The position numbers and the translations under genes were made by a program. A stretch of DNA of 64,000 nucleotides from the NCBI RefSeq assembly GCF_005490985.1, contig NZ_CP027869.1, positions 124,001-188,000 of the forward strand, given 5' to 3'. The notes under the pieces are model-generated. The model had not been told where the DNA came from and did not search any database. It worked only from the letters and a program-made list of their open reading frames with translations. The stretch is from Curtobacterium sp. SGAir0471 (GTDB lineage: Bacteria; Actinomycetota; Actinomycetes; Actinomycetales; Microbacteriaceae). Of this stretch, positions 17,056 through 25,579 are shown one piece after another (positions within the stretch are counted from its first letter, which is position 1; the number at the start of each line of letters is the position of its first letter).

Positions 17056-17988
17056 CTAGTCCTCGAGCTCGCGGCCGAGCTTCTGGCGCAGGTCCTGCGG
17101 GATGAGCTCGATGAGCTGGTCCGGGCGGACCGGCAGGTCGAGCAGGCTGAGCTTCACCCGGCCGGTGCGTCCGTGGCGCTCGGCGTCCAGGCGCACGACG
17201 CTGCCGGCGTCCTTCCGGAGCCGGATGTCGATCTGCGCCCCGGTCGCGACCTCGCCCACGACGAGCCCGTCCACCTCGAGGGCGGCGCTCCGCGTGCTCT
17301 CGGCGATGTCGAAGCGGTAGCGCTCCCGCGCCGCCAGGACCACGGCGCGGTCGATGCCCGCCATCGGGGCGACCGGCGTCACCACGGAGCCCGACAGTGC
17401 CGGGGACAGCACGGGCCCGCCGGCCGCGTAGTTGTACGCGGTGGACCCCGCCGGGGTCGCGGCGACGACGGCGTCCGCGCGGTAGTAGCCGTAGCCGAGC
17501 CCGTTCACGCTGAGGTCGGCGGAGACCTGTCCGGCGCCGGGGCGTCGCACGATCGTCAGGTCGTTGAACGCCAGGTAGTCCGTGCGGGCGCCGCTCCAGG
17601 ACAGCCGGGCCTCGAGCGCATGGTGCGGCTCGAGCTGGTACTCACCGGCGGACAGTCGGTCGAGCGCGGCCTCGAGCTCGGGCGGCTCGATCTCGACCAG
17701 GAACCCGACGTTGCCGTAGTTCACGCCGAGCACGGGGACCGGGCGCTTCGCCACGAGTCGCATCGCGCCGAGCATCGTGCCGTCCCCGCCGAGCGCGACG
17801 ACGAGGTCGACCTGGTCGGTGAAGTCGTCGTCGCCGATCACCTCGACGTCACCGCCGATGCGCTGCGCGTCCGCCCGCCGGGCCACGAGCCGTCCCGCAC
17901 CCGACGCGTTCCACCGCTGCAGGGTCGTGATGGACTCACGCACGTTCTTGGTGGGGTGGACGACGAGGCCGACGACGGGCTGCTCCAT
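17056..17988 (-). CDS. nadK: NAD kinase
   Basis: Phosphorylates NAD+ to NADP+. 310 aa. The family GGDGT motif is at residues 67-71, followed by the NYGNVGFL block and the glycine-rich GSTAYNYAAGGP segment of the NAD-binding domain. ATG 17988 has no Shine-Dalgarno but a TACGAT hexamer 6 nt upstream. It is convergent with the sigma factor and divergent from clpC. Confidence 0.96.
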   Translation of the reverse strand: MEQPVVGLVVHPTKNVRESITTLQRWNASGAGRLVARRADAQRIGGDVEVIGDDDFTDQVDLVVALGGDGTMLGAMRLVAKRPVPVLGVNYGNVGFLVEIEPPELEAALDRLSAGEYQLEPHHALEARLSWSGARTDYLAFNDLTIVRRPGAGQVSADLSVNGLGYGYYRADAVVAATPAGSTAYNYAAGGPVLSPALSGSVVTPVAPMAGIDRAVVLAARERYRFDIAESTRSAALEVDGLVVGEVATGAQIDIRLRKDAGSVVRLDAERHGRTGRVKLSLLDLPVRPDQLIELIPQDLRQKLGRELED

Positions 17989-17994
17989 GCCCAG

Positions 17995-18000
17995 ATCGTA
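17995..18000 (-). promoter_or_regulatory. -10 element TACGAT of leaderless nadK
   Basis: On the minus strand TACGAT ends 6 nt before the ATG; there is no Shine-Dalgarno. Confidence 0.5.
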
Positions 18001-18138
18001 CCCGGCGACGCCGAGCCGACTCCTGACGGGAGCCGTGGCGAGCGGTCCGTCGGGGGCGCCGTCGCGGGGCGGTGTGCCCGGTGCGCAACGAGGTCACGCC
18101 CACGGCGAACAGGGGCAGCCCTCCGGGGGTCCGCTGGT

Positions 18139-18144
18139 TAGTCT
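18139..18144 (+). promoter_or_regulatory. candidate -10 TAGTCT for clpC
   Basis: TAGTCT lies about 45 nt upstream of the clpC ATG, and the GGGAG ribosome site follows. I saw no convincing CtsR or HspR operator around it. Confidence 0.35.
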
Positions 18145-18189
18145 CGATGTACGTCACCGAGCTCCCACGAGCCCGGCAAGGGAGAGCAC

Positions 18190-20706
18190 ATGTTCGAGAG
18201 ATTCACCGACCGAGCCCGTCGTGTTGTCGTCCTCGCTCAAGAAGAAGCGAAGATGCTCAACCACAACTACATCGGCACCGAGCACATCCTCCTCGGCCTC
18301 ATCCACGAGGGCGAGGGCGTCGCCGCCAAGGCGTTGGAGTCGCTCGGCATCTCGCTCGATGCCGTCCGCGAGCAGGTCCAGGACATCATCGGGCAGGGCC
18401 AGCAGCAGCCGACCGGGCACATCCCGTTCACGCCGCGCGCCAAGAAGGTGCTCGAGCTGTCCCTGCGCGAGGCGCTGCAGCTCGGCCACAACTACATCGG
18501 CACCGAGCACATCCTGCTCGGCCTGATCCGTGAGGGCGAGGGCGTCGCCGCCCAGGTCCTCGTCAAGCTCGGCGCGGACCTCAACCGCGTCCGTCAGCAG
18601 GTCATCCAGCTCCTGTCCGGCTACCAGGGCAAGGAAGCGGTCGCCGTCGGCGGCGAGCAGCAGCAGAACGCCCAGCAGGGTTCGCAGGTCCTCGACCAGT
18701 TCGGTCGGAACCTCACCCAGGCCGCGCGCGACGCCAAGCTCGACCCGGTCATCGGGCGCGAGAAGGAGATGGAGCGGGTCATGCAGATCCTCTCCCGCCG
18801 CTCCAAGAACAACCCCGTCCTGATCGGTGAGCCGGGCGTCGGCAAGACCGCGGTCGTCGAGGGCCTCGCCCAGGCGATCGTCAAGGGCGACGTCCCGGAG
18901 ACGCTGAAGGACAAGCAGCTCTACTCGCTCGACCTCGGGTCGCTCATCGCCGGGTCCCGCTACCGCGGTGACTTCGAGGAGCGCCTCAAGAAGGTCACGA
19001 AGGAGATCCGCACCCGCGGCGACATCATCGTCTTCATCGACGAGATCCACACGCTCGTCGGTGCCGGCGCTGCCGAGGGTGCGATCGACGCCGCGTCGAT
19101 CCTCAAGCCGCTCCTCGCCCGCGGTGAGCTGCAGACGGTCGGTGCGACCACGCTCGACGAGTACCGCAAGCACTTCGAGAAGGACGCCGCACTCGAACGC
19201 CGCTTCCAGCCGGTGCAGGTCAACGAGCCGTCGCTGCCCCACGCGATCAACATCCTCAAGGGCCTCCGCGACAAGTACGAGGCGTTCCACAAGGTGTCCA
19301 TCACCGACGGCGCGATCGTCGCCGCGGCGAACCTGGCGGACCGCTACGTGCAGGACCGCTTCCTGCCGGACAAGGCCATCGACCTGATCGACGAGGCCGG
19401 CGCCCGCCTGCGTCTGTCGATCCTGTCGGCGCCGCCGGAGCTCCGCGAGTTCGACGAGAAGATCTCGACGGTCCGCGGGCAGAAGGAAGCCGCGATCGAG
19501 GAGCAGGACTTCGAGAAGGCCGCGAGCCTGCGCGACGAGGAGAAGAAGCTCCTCGGCGAGCGTCTGCGCCTCGAGAAGCAGTGGCGTGCGGGTGACGTCG
19601 CCGCGTCCGGCACCGTCGACGAGGGCATCATCGCCGAGGTGCTGGCGCAGGCCACGGGCATCCCGGTGTTCAAGCTCACCGAGGAGGAGACCTCGCGTCT
19701 CGTCTTCATGGAGAAGGCCCTGCACGAGCGCGTCATCGGTCAGGAAGAGGCGATCTCGGCCCTCTCGAAGACGATCCGCCGCACCCGCGCCGGCCTCAAG
19801 GACCCGAACCGCCCCTCGGGCTCGTTCATCTTCGCCGGCCCCACCGGCGTCGGGAAGACCGAGCTCGCCAAGGCGCTCGCCGAGTTCCTGTTCGACGACG
19901 AGGGTGCGCTGATCTCCCTCGACATGTCGGAGTTCGGTGAGAAGCACACGGTCTCGCGACTCTTCGGTGCCCCTCCCGGGTTCGTCGGGTTCGAGGAGGG
20001 CGGCCAGCTCACCGAGAAGGTGCGCCGCAAGCCGTTCTCCGTGGTCCTGTTCGACGAGATCGAGAAGGCCCACCCGGACATCTTCAACTCGCTGCTGCAG
20101 GTCCTCGAAGAGGGTCGCCTGACCGATGGTCAGGGCCGCGTCGTCGACTTCAAGAACACCGTCATCATCATGACCACGAACCTCGGTTCGCAGGGCATCG
20201 CGGGTGGCCCGGTGGGCTTCCAGGTCGAGGGCGACTCGGCCGTCGGCTACGACCGCATGCGCTCGAAGGTGAACGAGGAGCTCAAGAAGCACTTCAAGCC
20301 CGAGTTCCTGAACCGCGTCGACGACACGATCGTGTTCCCGCAGCTCTCGCAGTCCGAGCTGCTGCAGATCGTGGACCTGTTCGTGAAGCGCCTGTCGGAC
20401 CGCCTGCTGGACCGCGACATGACGGTGGAGCTCACGCTCGCCGCCAAGGAGCAGCTCATCAAGGTCGGCTTCGACCCCGCACTCGGCGCCCGTCCGCTGC
20501 GTCGCGCGATGCAGCACGAGGTCGAGGACCAGCTGTCCGAGCACATCCTGCAGGGTGAGCTCAACGCCGGTGACCACGTGAAGGTCGACTTCGCCGAGGG
20601 GAAGTTCCAGTTCGAGACCGGGCGTCAGCCGGGTCGCGAGGAGGTCCTCGCCGGGGCTGCCGCGGTCGAGGCCGCGGAGACCCCGCAGGGCGAGATCGAG
20701 TCCTAG
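18190..20706 (+). CDS. clpC: ATP-dependent Clp protease ATPase ClpC
   Basis: Hsp100 unfoldase of 838 aa that feeds substrates to ClpP. Two N-terminal Clp repeats each contain the [14 protein letters not shown] sequence (about residues 20-35 and 95-110). AAA-1 has Walker A GEPGVGKT at 213-220. A UVR-type coiled insertion (about 415-450) precedes AAA-2 with GPTGVGKT at 550-557 and a C-terminal D2-small domain. The [15 protein letters not shown] pore-loop region is intact. ATG 18190 has GGGAG upstream. It is monocistronic, ending 15 nt before palindrome copy 2. Confidence 0.97.
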   Translation: MFERFTDRARRVVVLAQEEAKMLNHNYIGTEHILLGLIHEGEGVAAKALESLGISLDAVREQVQDIIGQGQQQPTGHIPFTPRAKKVLELSLREALQLGHNYIGTEHILLGLIREGEGVAAQVLVKLGADLNRVRQQVIQLLSGYQGKEAVAVGGEQQQNAQQGSQVLDQFGRNLTQAARDAKLDPVIGREKEMERVMQILSRRSKNNPVLIGEPGVGKTAVVEGLAQAIVKGDVPETLKDKQLYSLDLGSLIAGSRYRGDFEERLKKVTKEIRTRGDIIVFIDEIHTLVGAGAAEGAIDAASILKPLLARGELQTVGATTLDEYRKHFEKDAALERRFQPVQVNEPSLPHAINILKGLRDKYEAFHKVSITDGAIVAAANLADRYVQDRFLPDKAIDLIDEAGARLRLSILSAPPELREFDEKISTVRGQKEAAIEEQDFEKAASLRDEEKKLLGERLRLEKQWRAGDVAASGTVDEGIIAEVLAQATGIPVFKLTEEETSRLVFMEKALHERVIGQEEAISALSKTIRRTRAGLKDPNRPSGSFIFAGPTGVGKTELAKALAEFLFDDEGALISLDMSEFGEKHTVSRLFGAPPGFVGFEEGGQLTEKVRRKPFSVVLFDEIEKAHPDIFNSLLQVLEEGRLTDGQGRVVDFKNTVIIMTTNLGSQGIAGGPVGFQVEGDSAVGYDRMRSKVNEELKKHFKPEFLNRVDDTIVFPQLSQSELLQIVDLFVKRLSDRLLDRDMTVELTLAAKEQLIKVGFDPALGARPLRRAMQHEVEDQLSEHILQGELNAGDHVKVDFAEGKFQFETGRQPGREEVLAGAAAVEAAETPQGEIES

Positions 20707-20720
20707 GACTCCTCCACACG

Positions 20721-20766
20721 ACGGACGGGAGGCGCGGTGCCAGCTGGCACCGCGCCTCCCGTCCGT
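20721..20766. repeat. dispersed palindrome, copy 2 (perfect)
   Basis: A perfect 46-bp palindrome centred between 20743 and 20744, 15 nt after the clpC stop. The core is identical to copy 3. It sits between convergent clpC and the alpha/beta hydrolase gene. Confidence 0.95.
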
Positions 20767-21002
20767 TCGTGCGGCGACCACTTGTGCGGGTTCCGGCGTG
20801 CGCGGCGGACGCGACCCCCGGGCGGGGGGTACCGTTGTTGCTGCGAGGGTTCCCCCAACACCTCGCGAACGGCGTCCGGCTGGTTCCCCCAACAGGTCGG
20901 ACGTCCGTGGCCCCGGTCTCCCCCCGACCGGGGCCACGCTTCGTTCCGGGCCACGCTTCGTTCCGGGCCCCGCTTCGTTCCGGGGGTGCCTCGCCCCGGC
21001 AG
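20767..21002. other. gene-free 236-bp stretch with hairpin and tandem repeats
   Basis: No gene is supported. It holds the motif GTTCCCCCAACA twice (near 20850 and 20882). A hairpin has 12-bp arms GTGGCCCCGGTC (20907-20918 and 20926-20937). A 17-bp unit CCACGCTTCGTTCCGGG is repeated three times at 20934-20984. The hairpin could terminate transcription from either side. Confidence 0.6.
20934..20984 (+). repeat. 3 x 17-bp tandem repeat
   Basis: Units at 20934-20950, 20951-20967 and 20968-20984. The first two are identical and the third differs at one base. Confidence 0.9.
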
Positions 21003-21812
21003 TCAGCCGAGGGCCGCGGCGAAGTCGCGGACGGCGCGCTCCCAGCGCTCCGGGTCTTCGTTCCACTCGAGCGTGTGCCGGGCGTGCGTGAACGTCTCGA
21101 CCCGGGCACCACGTGCGCGCCGTGCAGCGACGTCGGTCGCGGCCACGAGGGGGTCGGCCGCCGAGTGCAGCAGCAGTGTCGGCGTGCCCTCGTCCTGCCA
21201 GCGCGTCACGGACAGCGGGTAGGGCACACCGGCCAGGCGGCTGAGGCCCGGTGTGGTCGCGATGCGTCCGGCGACGACGCCGACGGCCTCTGGGAAGCGG
21301 GCGGTCCGCACGGCGCCGCGCAGGGCCGATCGGACGTCGAGCAGGGGCGCGACCCCGACGATGCCGTCGACCGGTGTGCGTGCCGCGGCAGCGGAGGCGG
21401 CGAGGGCGCCGGCGGACCAGCCCTGGAGCACCACGCGCTCTGCCCCACGGGCCCGGGCAGCGTGCGCGGCGGCCGCGACCCGGTCGACGGCGGCGGGGTC
21501 GAGGGACCGCAGCGGCAGCGCGCTGGTGTCGATCACCTGGTTCGAGGCGCCGAGCTCCCGCCAGACCCGGAGGCCACGGAGGATCTGCTGCGGACCGAGC
21601 GACTGCCCGTGCACGTGCACGACGTGGGTGCGTCCGACGACGCCGTCCGGTTCCTCGCCGGGGACGTCGTGCTCGTCGGTCCAGACCAGCTCGGACTCCG
21701 GAGGCACGAAGGGTGCGGGGCGGAGGAGGCGGCGTGCGGCGGCGGCCCCGAGGGCGACGCTCCCGGCGGAGGCGATCACGGTGCCGGTGACGGCGGTGCG
21801 GACGAGCTGCAT
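21003..21812 (-). CDS. alpha/beta hydrolase with N-terminal anchor
   Basis: A 269-aa predicted serine hydrolase. An N-terminal hydrophobic segment (about 5-25) may anchor it or act as a signal. The nucleophile elbow is G-W-S-A-G, the acid is probably the Asp in SAADPL, and the histidine is in ARHTLEW near the C-terminus, giving a full catalytic triad. The substrate cannot be read from sequence. The start is uncertain; ATG 21812 fits the hydrophobic segment best. Confidence 0.75.
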   Translation of the reverse strand: MQLVRTAVTGTVIASAGSVALGAAAARRLLRPAPFVPPESELVWTDEHDVPGEEPDGVVGRTHVVHVHGQSLGPQQILRGLRVWRELGASNQVIDTSALPLRSLDPAAVDRVAAAAHAARARGAERVVLQGWSAGALAASAAAARTPVDGIVGVAPLLDVRSALRGAVRTARFPEAVGVVAGRIATTPGLSRLAGVPYPLSVTRWQDEGTPTLLLHSAADPLVAATDVAARRARGARVETFTHARHTLEWNEDPERWERAVRDFAAALG

Positions 21813-21854
21813 GGTGCCCACCCTGCCAGCGGGACGTGTGCGTGCGGTCCGGAC

Positions 21855-21909
21855 CACGACAGAACGGGAGGCGCGGTGCCAGCTGGCACCGCGCCTCCCG
21901 TCCGTCGTG
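21855..21909. repeat. dispersed palindrome, copy 3
   Basis: The core 21864-21901 is a perfect 38-bp palindrome, and outer CACGAC/GTCGTG arms extend it to 21855-21909. It lies 19 nt after the stop of the minus-strand SRPBCC gene (read in that gene's direction). Confidence 0.95.
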
Positions 21910-21927
21910 TTGCTGGTCCTCGGTGAC

Positions 21928-22380
21928 CTAGGCCTGGACGTCGCCGCGCCAGCCCGGCTCGGTCGGGGCGTTCTCGACGCGCTCCTTGTAGTTCTGCAGG
22001 TCCTTCTTGACGGCGTGGCCGCCGACGCCGACGGCGGAGCCGAGCTTCTCGAGCAGGCCCGAGGGCTCCCAGTCGATCTGCGCGGTGACGCGCGTCTCGT
22101 TGTCGGACAGCTTGTGGAAGGTCACCACGCCGGCATGGTCGACGTCACCGTCCTTCACGGTCCACGCGACGCGCTCGTCGGGGTGCTGCTCGGTGATGAC
22201 GGCGCGGAACTCGCGCTCCTGCCCGGCGACCTTGACCGTCCAGTCGGTGGTCTTGTCGTCGACCTGGACGATCTTCTCGACCTCGTCGAGGAAGTGCGGG
22301 AACTCCTCGAACCGGGTCCACTGGTCGTAGGCCTGGCGGACGGGGACGTTGACGTCGACGGTCTCGATGATCTGGGGCAT
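21928..22380 (-). CDS. SRPBCC (START-like) family protein
   Basis: A 150-aa single-domain protein of the polyketide-cyclase/START-like fold. It has the N-terminal beta strand and helix PVRQAYDQWTRFEEFPHFL, the central AWTVKDGDVDHAGVVTFHKL strands and a long C-terminal helix. This fold binds hydrophobic ligands; the ligand here is unknown. ATG 22380 has GAAGGAGCGAG upstream. It looks monocistronic. Confidence 0.85.
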   Translation of the reverse strand: MPQIIETVDVNVPVRQAYDQWTRFEEFPHFLDEVEKIVQVDDKTTDWTVKVAGQEREFRAVITEQHPDERVAWTVKDGDVDHAGVVTFHKLSDNETRVTAQIDWEPSGLLEKLGSAVGVGGHAVKKDLQNYKERVENAPTEPGWRGDVQA

Positions 22381-22546
22381 GCTCGCTCCTTCGTTTCGTC
22401 GTGCTCTTCGGGTTCGGCATCGACGCTATGCCGCGGCGGCTGGAGGCCCTCCAGGGCGGTGTCCCCCTGCTGCGGCGGACGGCCCTCCGGGCGGCGTCCC
22501 GCTGCTGCGCCGAGCAGCCACTGGGCGGGGCCCGTCTGCTGCGCCG

Positions 22547-22552
22547 TATGCT
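22547..22552 (+). promoter_or_regulatory. -10 element TATGCT of a leaderless GNAT gene
   Basis: TATGCT ends 7 nt before ATG 22560. The preceding 150 bp contains short imperfect repeats of CTGCTGCGCCG. Confidence 0.45.
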
Positions 22553-22559
22553 CGACGGG

Positions 22560-23102
22560 ATGACTGGTCACGGCAAGCACGCGTTCGACGAGCGGGACGA
22601 GCACGGCATCCGGGTGCGTCCGGCCCTGGCGTCGGACGTGCCGCACATCCAGCGGCTCATCGCACCGTACGTCGACCGGCGCATCCTGCTCGGCAAGGAG
22701 AACGTCGCGCTGTACGGCTCGATCCAGCAGTTCCGGATCGCCGAAGGACCGGACGGCGTGCCGATCGGCTGCGGCGCCCTCGCCGTGTTCTGGGACGACA
22801 TCGCCGAGGTCCGCACACTCGCCCTCGACGCCGACTGGATCCACAAGCGGGTCGGCCACCGGATGCTCGAGGCGCTCGAGCACGACGCCCGCGAGCTCGG
22901 TGTCGCGCGCATCTTCTGCCTGACGTTCGAGGTCGAGTTCTTCGCGAAGCACGGGTACCTGGAGATCGGCGAGCAGGTCGTGTCGCCCGATGTCTACGCC
23001 GAACTCGTGCGCTCGTCGGACGAGGGGGTCGCGGAGTTCCTCGACCTCGCCCGGGTGAAGCCGAACACGCTCGGCAACACCCGCATGCTCAAGATCCTCT
23101 GA
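22560..23102 (+). CDS. GNAT acetyltransferase, ArgA-type
   Basis: A 180-aa GNAT-fold acetyltransferase using acetyl-CoA. It has the VRTLALDADWIHKRVGHRMLEALE region of motif A and the C-terminal FFAKHGYLEIGE of motif B. The layout resembles short N-acetylglutamate synthase (ArgA-like) proteins of actinobacteria, so a role in arginine synthesis is possible but not shown. ATG 22560 is chosen over an upstream in-frame start because of the -10 hexamer 7 nt before it. Confidence 0.75.
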   Translation: MTGHGKHAFDERDEHGIRVRPALASDVPHIQRLIAPYVDRRILLGKENVALYGSIQQFRIAEGPDGVPIGCGALAVFWDDIAEVRTLALDADWIHKRVGHRMLEALEHDARELGVARIFCLTFEVEFFAKHGYLEIGEQVVSPDVYAELVRSSDEGVAEFLDLARVKPNTLGNTRMLKIL

Positions 23103-23180
23103 TCGCCGGCCAGCTGGGGATCGTCTGACGCTTTCGCGGGTGCCGCGGCGTCGCTCCGTGGTCGGGCGTGGTGTTCGCCC

Positions 23181-23186
23181 TACCCT
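23181..23186 (+). promoter_or_regulatory. -10 element TACCCT of a leaderless gene
   Basis: TACCCT ends 6 nt before ATG 23193, which selects that ATG over the GTG at 23187. Confidence 0.45.
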
Positions 23187-23192
23187 GTGCGC

Positions 23193-23903
23193 ATGTCGTC
23201 GTTCCGTCACCCTGTCGGACCCGAGTCGTCCAGCGTCTACTGGCGTCGTCGTGCGCTCGTCGCCGGCGTGCTGCTGCTCGTCGTCGTGGTGGTCGTGCTG
23301 ATCGTCGTGGGCCGGGGGAGCGGGGCGTCGTCGGCGTCTGCGCCTGGGGTGTCGGCGTCACCGTCGGCGTCTGCGTCCGCCGACGGTGCCGGGTCGACTG
23401 CGGGCTCCTCGTCCGGGTCCGGCTCGGCTGACCCGTCGGCGTCGCCGTCCGCCACTCCTTCCTCGGACTCGTCCGCCGCTGCGTCGTCCTCTGGGGACGC
23501 GGCAACGTGCTCGAAGGACCAGATCGAGCTCACGCCGGTCGTCGACAAGAGCACCTACGGGCCGACCGAGGACCCGCAGATCGCGATGTCGATCAAGAAC
23601 ACCGGCTCCGACGCGTGCCACATGGACCTCGGTTCGGCGCAGCAGGTCCTGACGATCAGCTCCGGTCAGGAGCAGTACTGGTCGTCGAAGGACTGCCAGA
23701 CCGGCGGGACGAACCAGGACGTCACGATCAAGGCGGGGCAGGAGCTCACGACGCCGGCGATCGCCTGGGACCGCACGCGCTCGTCGACCACCACGTGCGA
23801 CAGTGCCCGCCCGTCGGTGCCCGGGGGTGGGGCGAGCTACCACCTGCAGGTGGCCGTGGGGAGCCTGGAGTCGAAGGAGTCGGCGCAGTTCGTGCTGAAC
23901 TGA
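23193..23903 (+). CDS. membrane-anchored extracytoplasmic protein of unknown function
   Basis: A 236-aa protein with a short basic N-terminus, one TM helix (about 22-42) and a Ser/Ala/Pro-rich linker of about 60 residues. A C-terminal domain (about 105-236) has four cysteines that could form two disulfides. The domain reads as an all-beta, Ig-like or DUF4232-type fold, but I cannot assign a family firmly. It is probably displayed on the outer face of the membrane. ATG 23193 is set by the hexamer 6 nt upstream. Confidence 0.65.
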   Translation: MSSFRHPVGPESSSVYWRRRALVAGVLLLVVVVVVLIVVGRGSGASSASAPGVSASPSASASADGAGSTAGSSSGSGSADPSASPSATPSSDSSAAASSSGDAATCSKDQIELTPVVDKSTYGPTEDPQIAMSIKNTGSDACHMDLGSAQQVLTISSGQEQYWSSKDCQTGGTNQDVTIKAGQELTTPAIAWDRTRSSTTTCDSARPSVPGGGASYHLQVAVGSLESKESAQFVLN

Positions 23904-23996
23904 CGCTCGTCCCGTATCGTCTGCCGCAGCGTCGCGCGCCGCACCCGGCGGTCATCCACCCACCGCACTCTGCCGTCGGAGCGGTCCACCTTGCGT

Positions 23997-24002
23997 CATG
24001 CT
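23997..24002 (+). promoter_or_regulatory. -10-like CATGCT of a small leaderless gene
   Basis: CATGCT, one mismatch from TATGCT, ends 6 nt before GTG 24009. Confidence 0.35.
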
Positions 24003-24008
24003 GACAGA

Positions 24009-24170
24009 GTGTCGGATCAGGGAATCGTGCGGGAATCGTCCTACGAGCGTGACCGCGGCGTCGAGCCGGTGAAGATCGCGACGCTCAAGGGGCTGCGGAA
24101 GCGTGCGAAGCGCGGGTTGTTCGAGCCCGCCAGCGACACGATCTGGTCGGACGGCGTCCGCAGCGAGTAG
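24009..24170 (+). CDS. small basic protein ending in a W-S-D-G motif
   Basis: A 53-aa reading frame from GTG 24009. The middle is Lys/Arg-rich (KGLRKRAKRG) and the end reads PASDTIWSDGVRSE. The decapeptide PASDTIWSDG matches seven of ten positions of PARDAVWSDG in the small gene at 15170. No Shine-Dalgarno is present; the spacing from a -10-like hexamer fits leaderless translation. Function unknown. Confidence 0.5.
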   Translation: MSDQGIVRESSYERDRGVEPVKIATLKGLRKRAKRGLFEPASDTIWSDGVRSE

Positions 24171-24200
24171 CAGCGTCGGGCCTTTGAACCTGGCTGTCGC

Positions 24201-24314
24201 CTAGGCCTTCTCTTCGACCGATCCCGGCTCGAGCCCCGTCATGAAGTCGTCGAGGAACGTCTGCATGTCGAACGGCTGCGCGCTGTCTTCCGGTCCGTGG
24301 TGCGTGGAAGTCAT
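24201..24314 (-). CDS. 37-aa leaderless small protein
   Basis: A 37-aa acidic frame from ATG 24314 containing DDFMTGLEPG. On the minus strand TACCGT ends exactly 6 nt before the ATG, and no Shine-Dalgarno is seen. It is convergent with the small gene at 24009, the stops being 30 bp apart. No family recognised. Confidence 0.45.
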   Translation of the reverse strand: MTSTHHGPEDSAQPFDMQTFLDDFMTGLEPGSVEEKA

Positions 24315-24320
24315 GCAACA

Positions 24321-24326
24321 ACGGTA
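24321..24326 (-). promoter_or_regulatory. -10 element TACCGT of the 37-aa gene
   Basis: Minus-strand TACCGT, 6 nt before ATG 24314. Confidence 0.4.
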
Positions 24327-24440
24327 CGTCACATCGCTAGGTTGTCTAGCGACTTGTCCAGAAGTGGCGTGATCTTCCCCACGTGCACGCGATCGGTTGC
24401 GACGCGGGGCTGGGCCAGCACCCGAACGAGCCCGGACGTG

Positions 24441-24478
24441 CGAACGGGCCCGCCGTCCGGAGACGACGAGCCCGTTCC
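24441..24478 (-). terminator. hairpin after the cold-shock gene
   Basis: Arms CGGAACGGGC-like (24470-24478) and GCCCGTTCG (24441-24449) pair over 8-9 bp with a loop of about 20 nt, 13 nt downstream of the cold-shock gene stop. Confidence 0.55.
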
Positions 24479-24490
24479 GAGCAGCTGAGG

Positions 24491-24697
24491 TCAGCCGATG
24501 ACCGAGATGTTCTCGGCCTGCGGGCCCTTGCGGCCCTCGGTGATCTCGAACTCCACCTTCTGGTTCTCCTCGAGCGACTTGTAGCCGTTGCCAGCGATCG
24601 CGGAGAAGTGCGCGAAGACGTCGGCGCTGCCGTCGTCCGGAGCGATGAAGCCGAAGCCCTTTTCGTTGTTGAACCACTTGACGGTGCCAGTTGCCAT
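24491..24697 (-). CDS. cold-shock protein
   Basis: A 68-aa single OB-fold nucleic-acid chaperone of the CspA family. RNP1 KGFGFI is at residues 13-18 and RNP2 VFAHF at 27-31. AAGGAAA precedes ATG 24697. The upstream 340 bp carries no gene I can support and probably includes a long 5' leader, typical of csp mRNAs. Confidence 0.95.
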   Translation of the reverse strand: MATGTVKWFNNEKGFGFIAPDDGSADVFAHFSAIAGNGYKSLEENQKVEFEITEGRKGPQAENISVIG

Positions 24698-25040
24698 GAT
24701 GGCGTTTCCTTAACTTTCTTGCCAGGCCACGTTCGTTGCCTGTCTTGCGAGACGGCTCTTGCTGCCGCCGATCCACCGACGGTTGTCGTCAGATCAGTGC
24801 GTCCCGCGGGCATGGGCCGGTGGGACGGGTTCGGGGCCAGGCGACCTGGGAAGATCAGTGACCGATGGCGCTCGAAGGTGCAGAGCACCGGAAGAACGAT
24901 GGACTCCCGCCGGAGCGGTTGAGACCAACCTACCGTGCTGCGGCCGCAATGGAAGAGGCAGCGCCCACTTCTGTGCATCATCTCCGCCCCGCAGTCGTTC
25001 CTGTTCGCCGACCGCGTCGAAGTCTGGTGGACTAGGGGCG
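24698..25040. other. 343-bp intergenic region, probable csp leader
   Basis: It lies between the divergent cold-shock and SseB-like genes. I see no supportable gene and no strong hairpin. A minus-strand TAGGTT near 24930 is a weak -10 candidate. Confidence 0.4.
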
Positions 25041-25424
25041 ATGGCAGACAAGGAACAGCGCTTCCGGAGCGAGCAGCTCGAGGAGGCCCTCGCGAAGCAG
25101 GACGTCGCCGCGGTCGCGTTCGCCCTGCGGAACGACATCGTGATCGTCCCCCGGCTCGTCACCGGCAAGAAGGACATGCAGGTCCGGGTCTTCGGCCGCG
25201 AGGGCTCGGACAAGCGCATCCTGTTGCTCTTCTCGTCCGCCGACGCCTACACGGCGATGGTGCCGGACGAGAAGATCCGCCAGGTCATGGTCTACGACGG
25301 GCCGCGGCTCGAGGAGTTCCTGGCCGCGCACCTCGACTCGCTCGAGGGCGTGTTCTTCGACATCGCCGGCCCGCACACCATGCAGGCCACCCCGTCGGAC
25401 CTGCTGGCGGCGCTCCGCGCGTAG
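25041..25424 (+). CDS. SseB N-terminal-domain protein
   Basis: A 127-aa cytoplasmic protein matching the SseB_N domain pattern: LEEALAKQDVAAV, a central beta hairpin, and a C-terminal PSDLLAAL helix. SseB-type domains occur singly or in tandem in many actinobacterial proteins of unknown role. ATG 25041 has only a weak GGGGCG before it, so translation initiation is not well defined. Confidence 0.65.
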   Translation: MADKEQRFRSEQLEEALAKQDVAAVAFALRNDIVIVPRLVTGKKDMQVRVFGREGSDKRILLLFSSADAYTAMVPDEKIRQVMVYDGPRLEEFLAAHLDSLEGVFFDIAGPHTMQATPSDLLAALRA

Positions 25425-25579
25425 TCGCGCTCCGTCGCGGTCGTCCGCCCCGCTGCTCCGGCGTCGCGGTCGGCCGCCGCTGCTCCGGCCTGGAGGCGCT
25501 GGTTGCCTCCGCCGCGTCGCGCGCCGTCTCGGGGGCCGGGTTGCGCACGGTCCCTGGTGGCCGGGTTCGTGGCGGCGGG

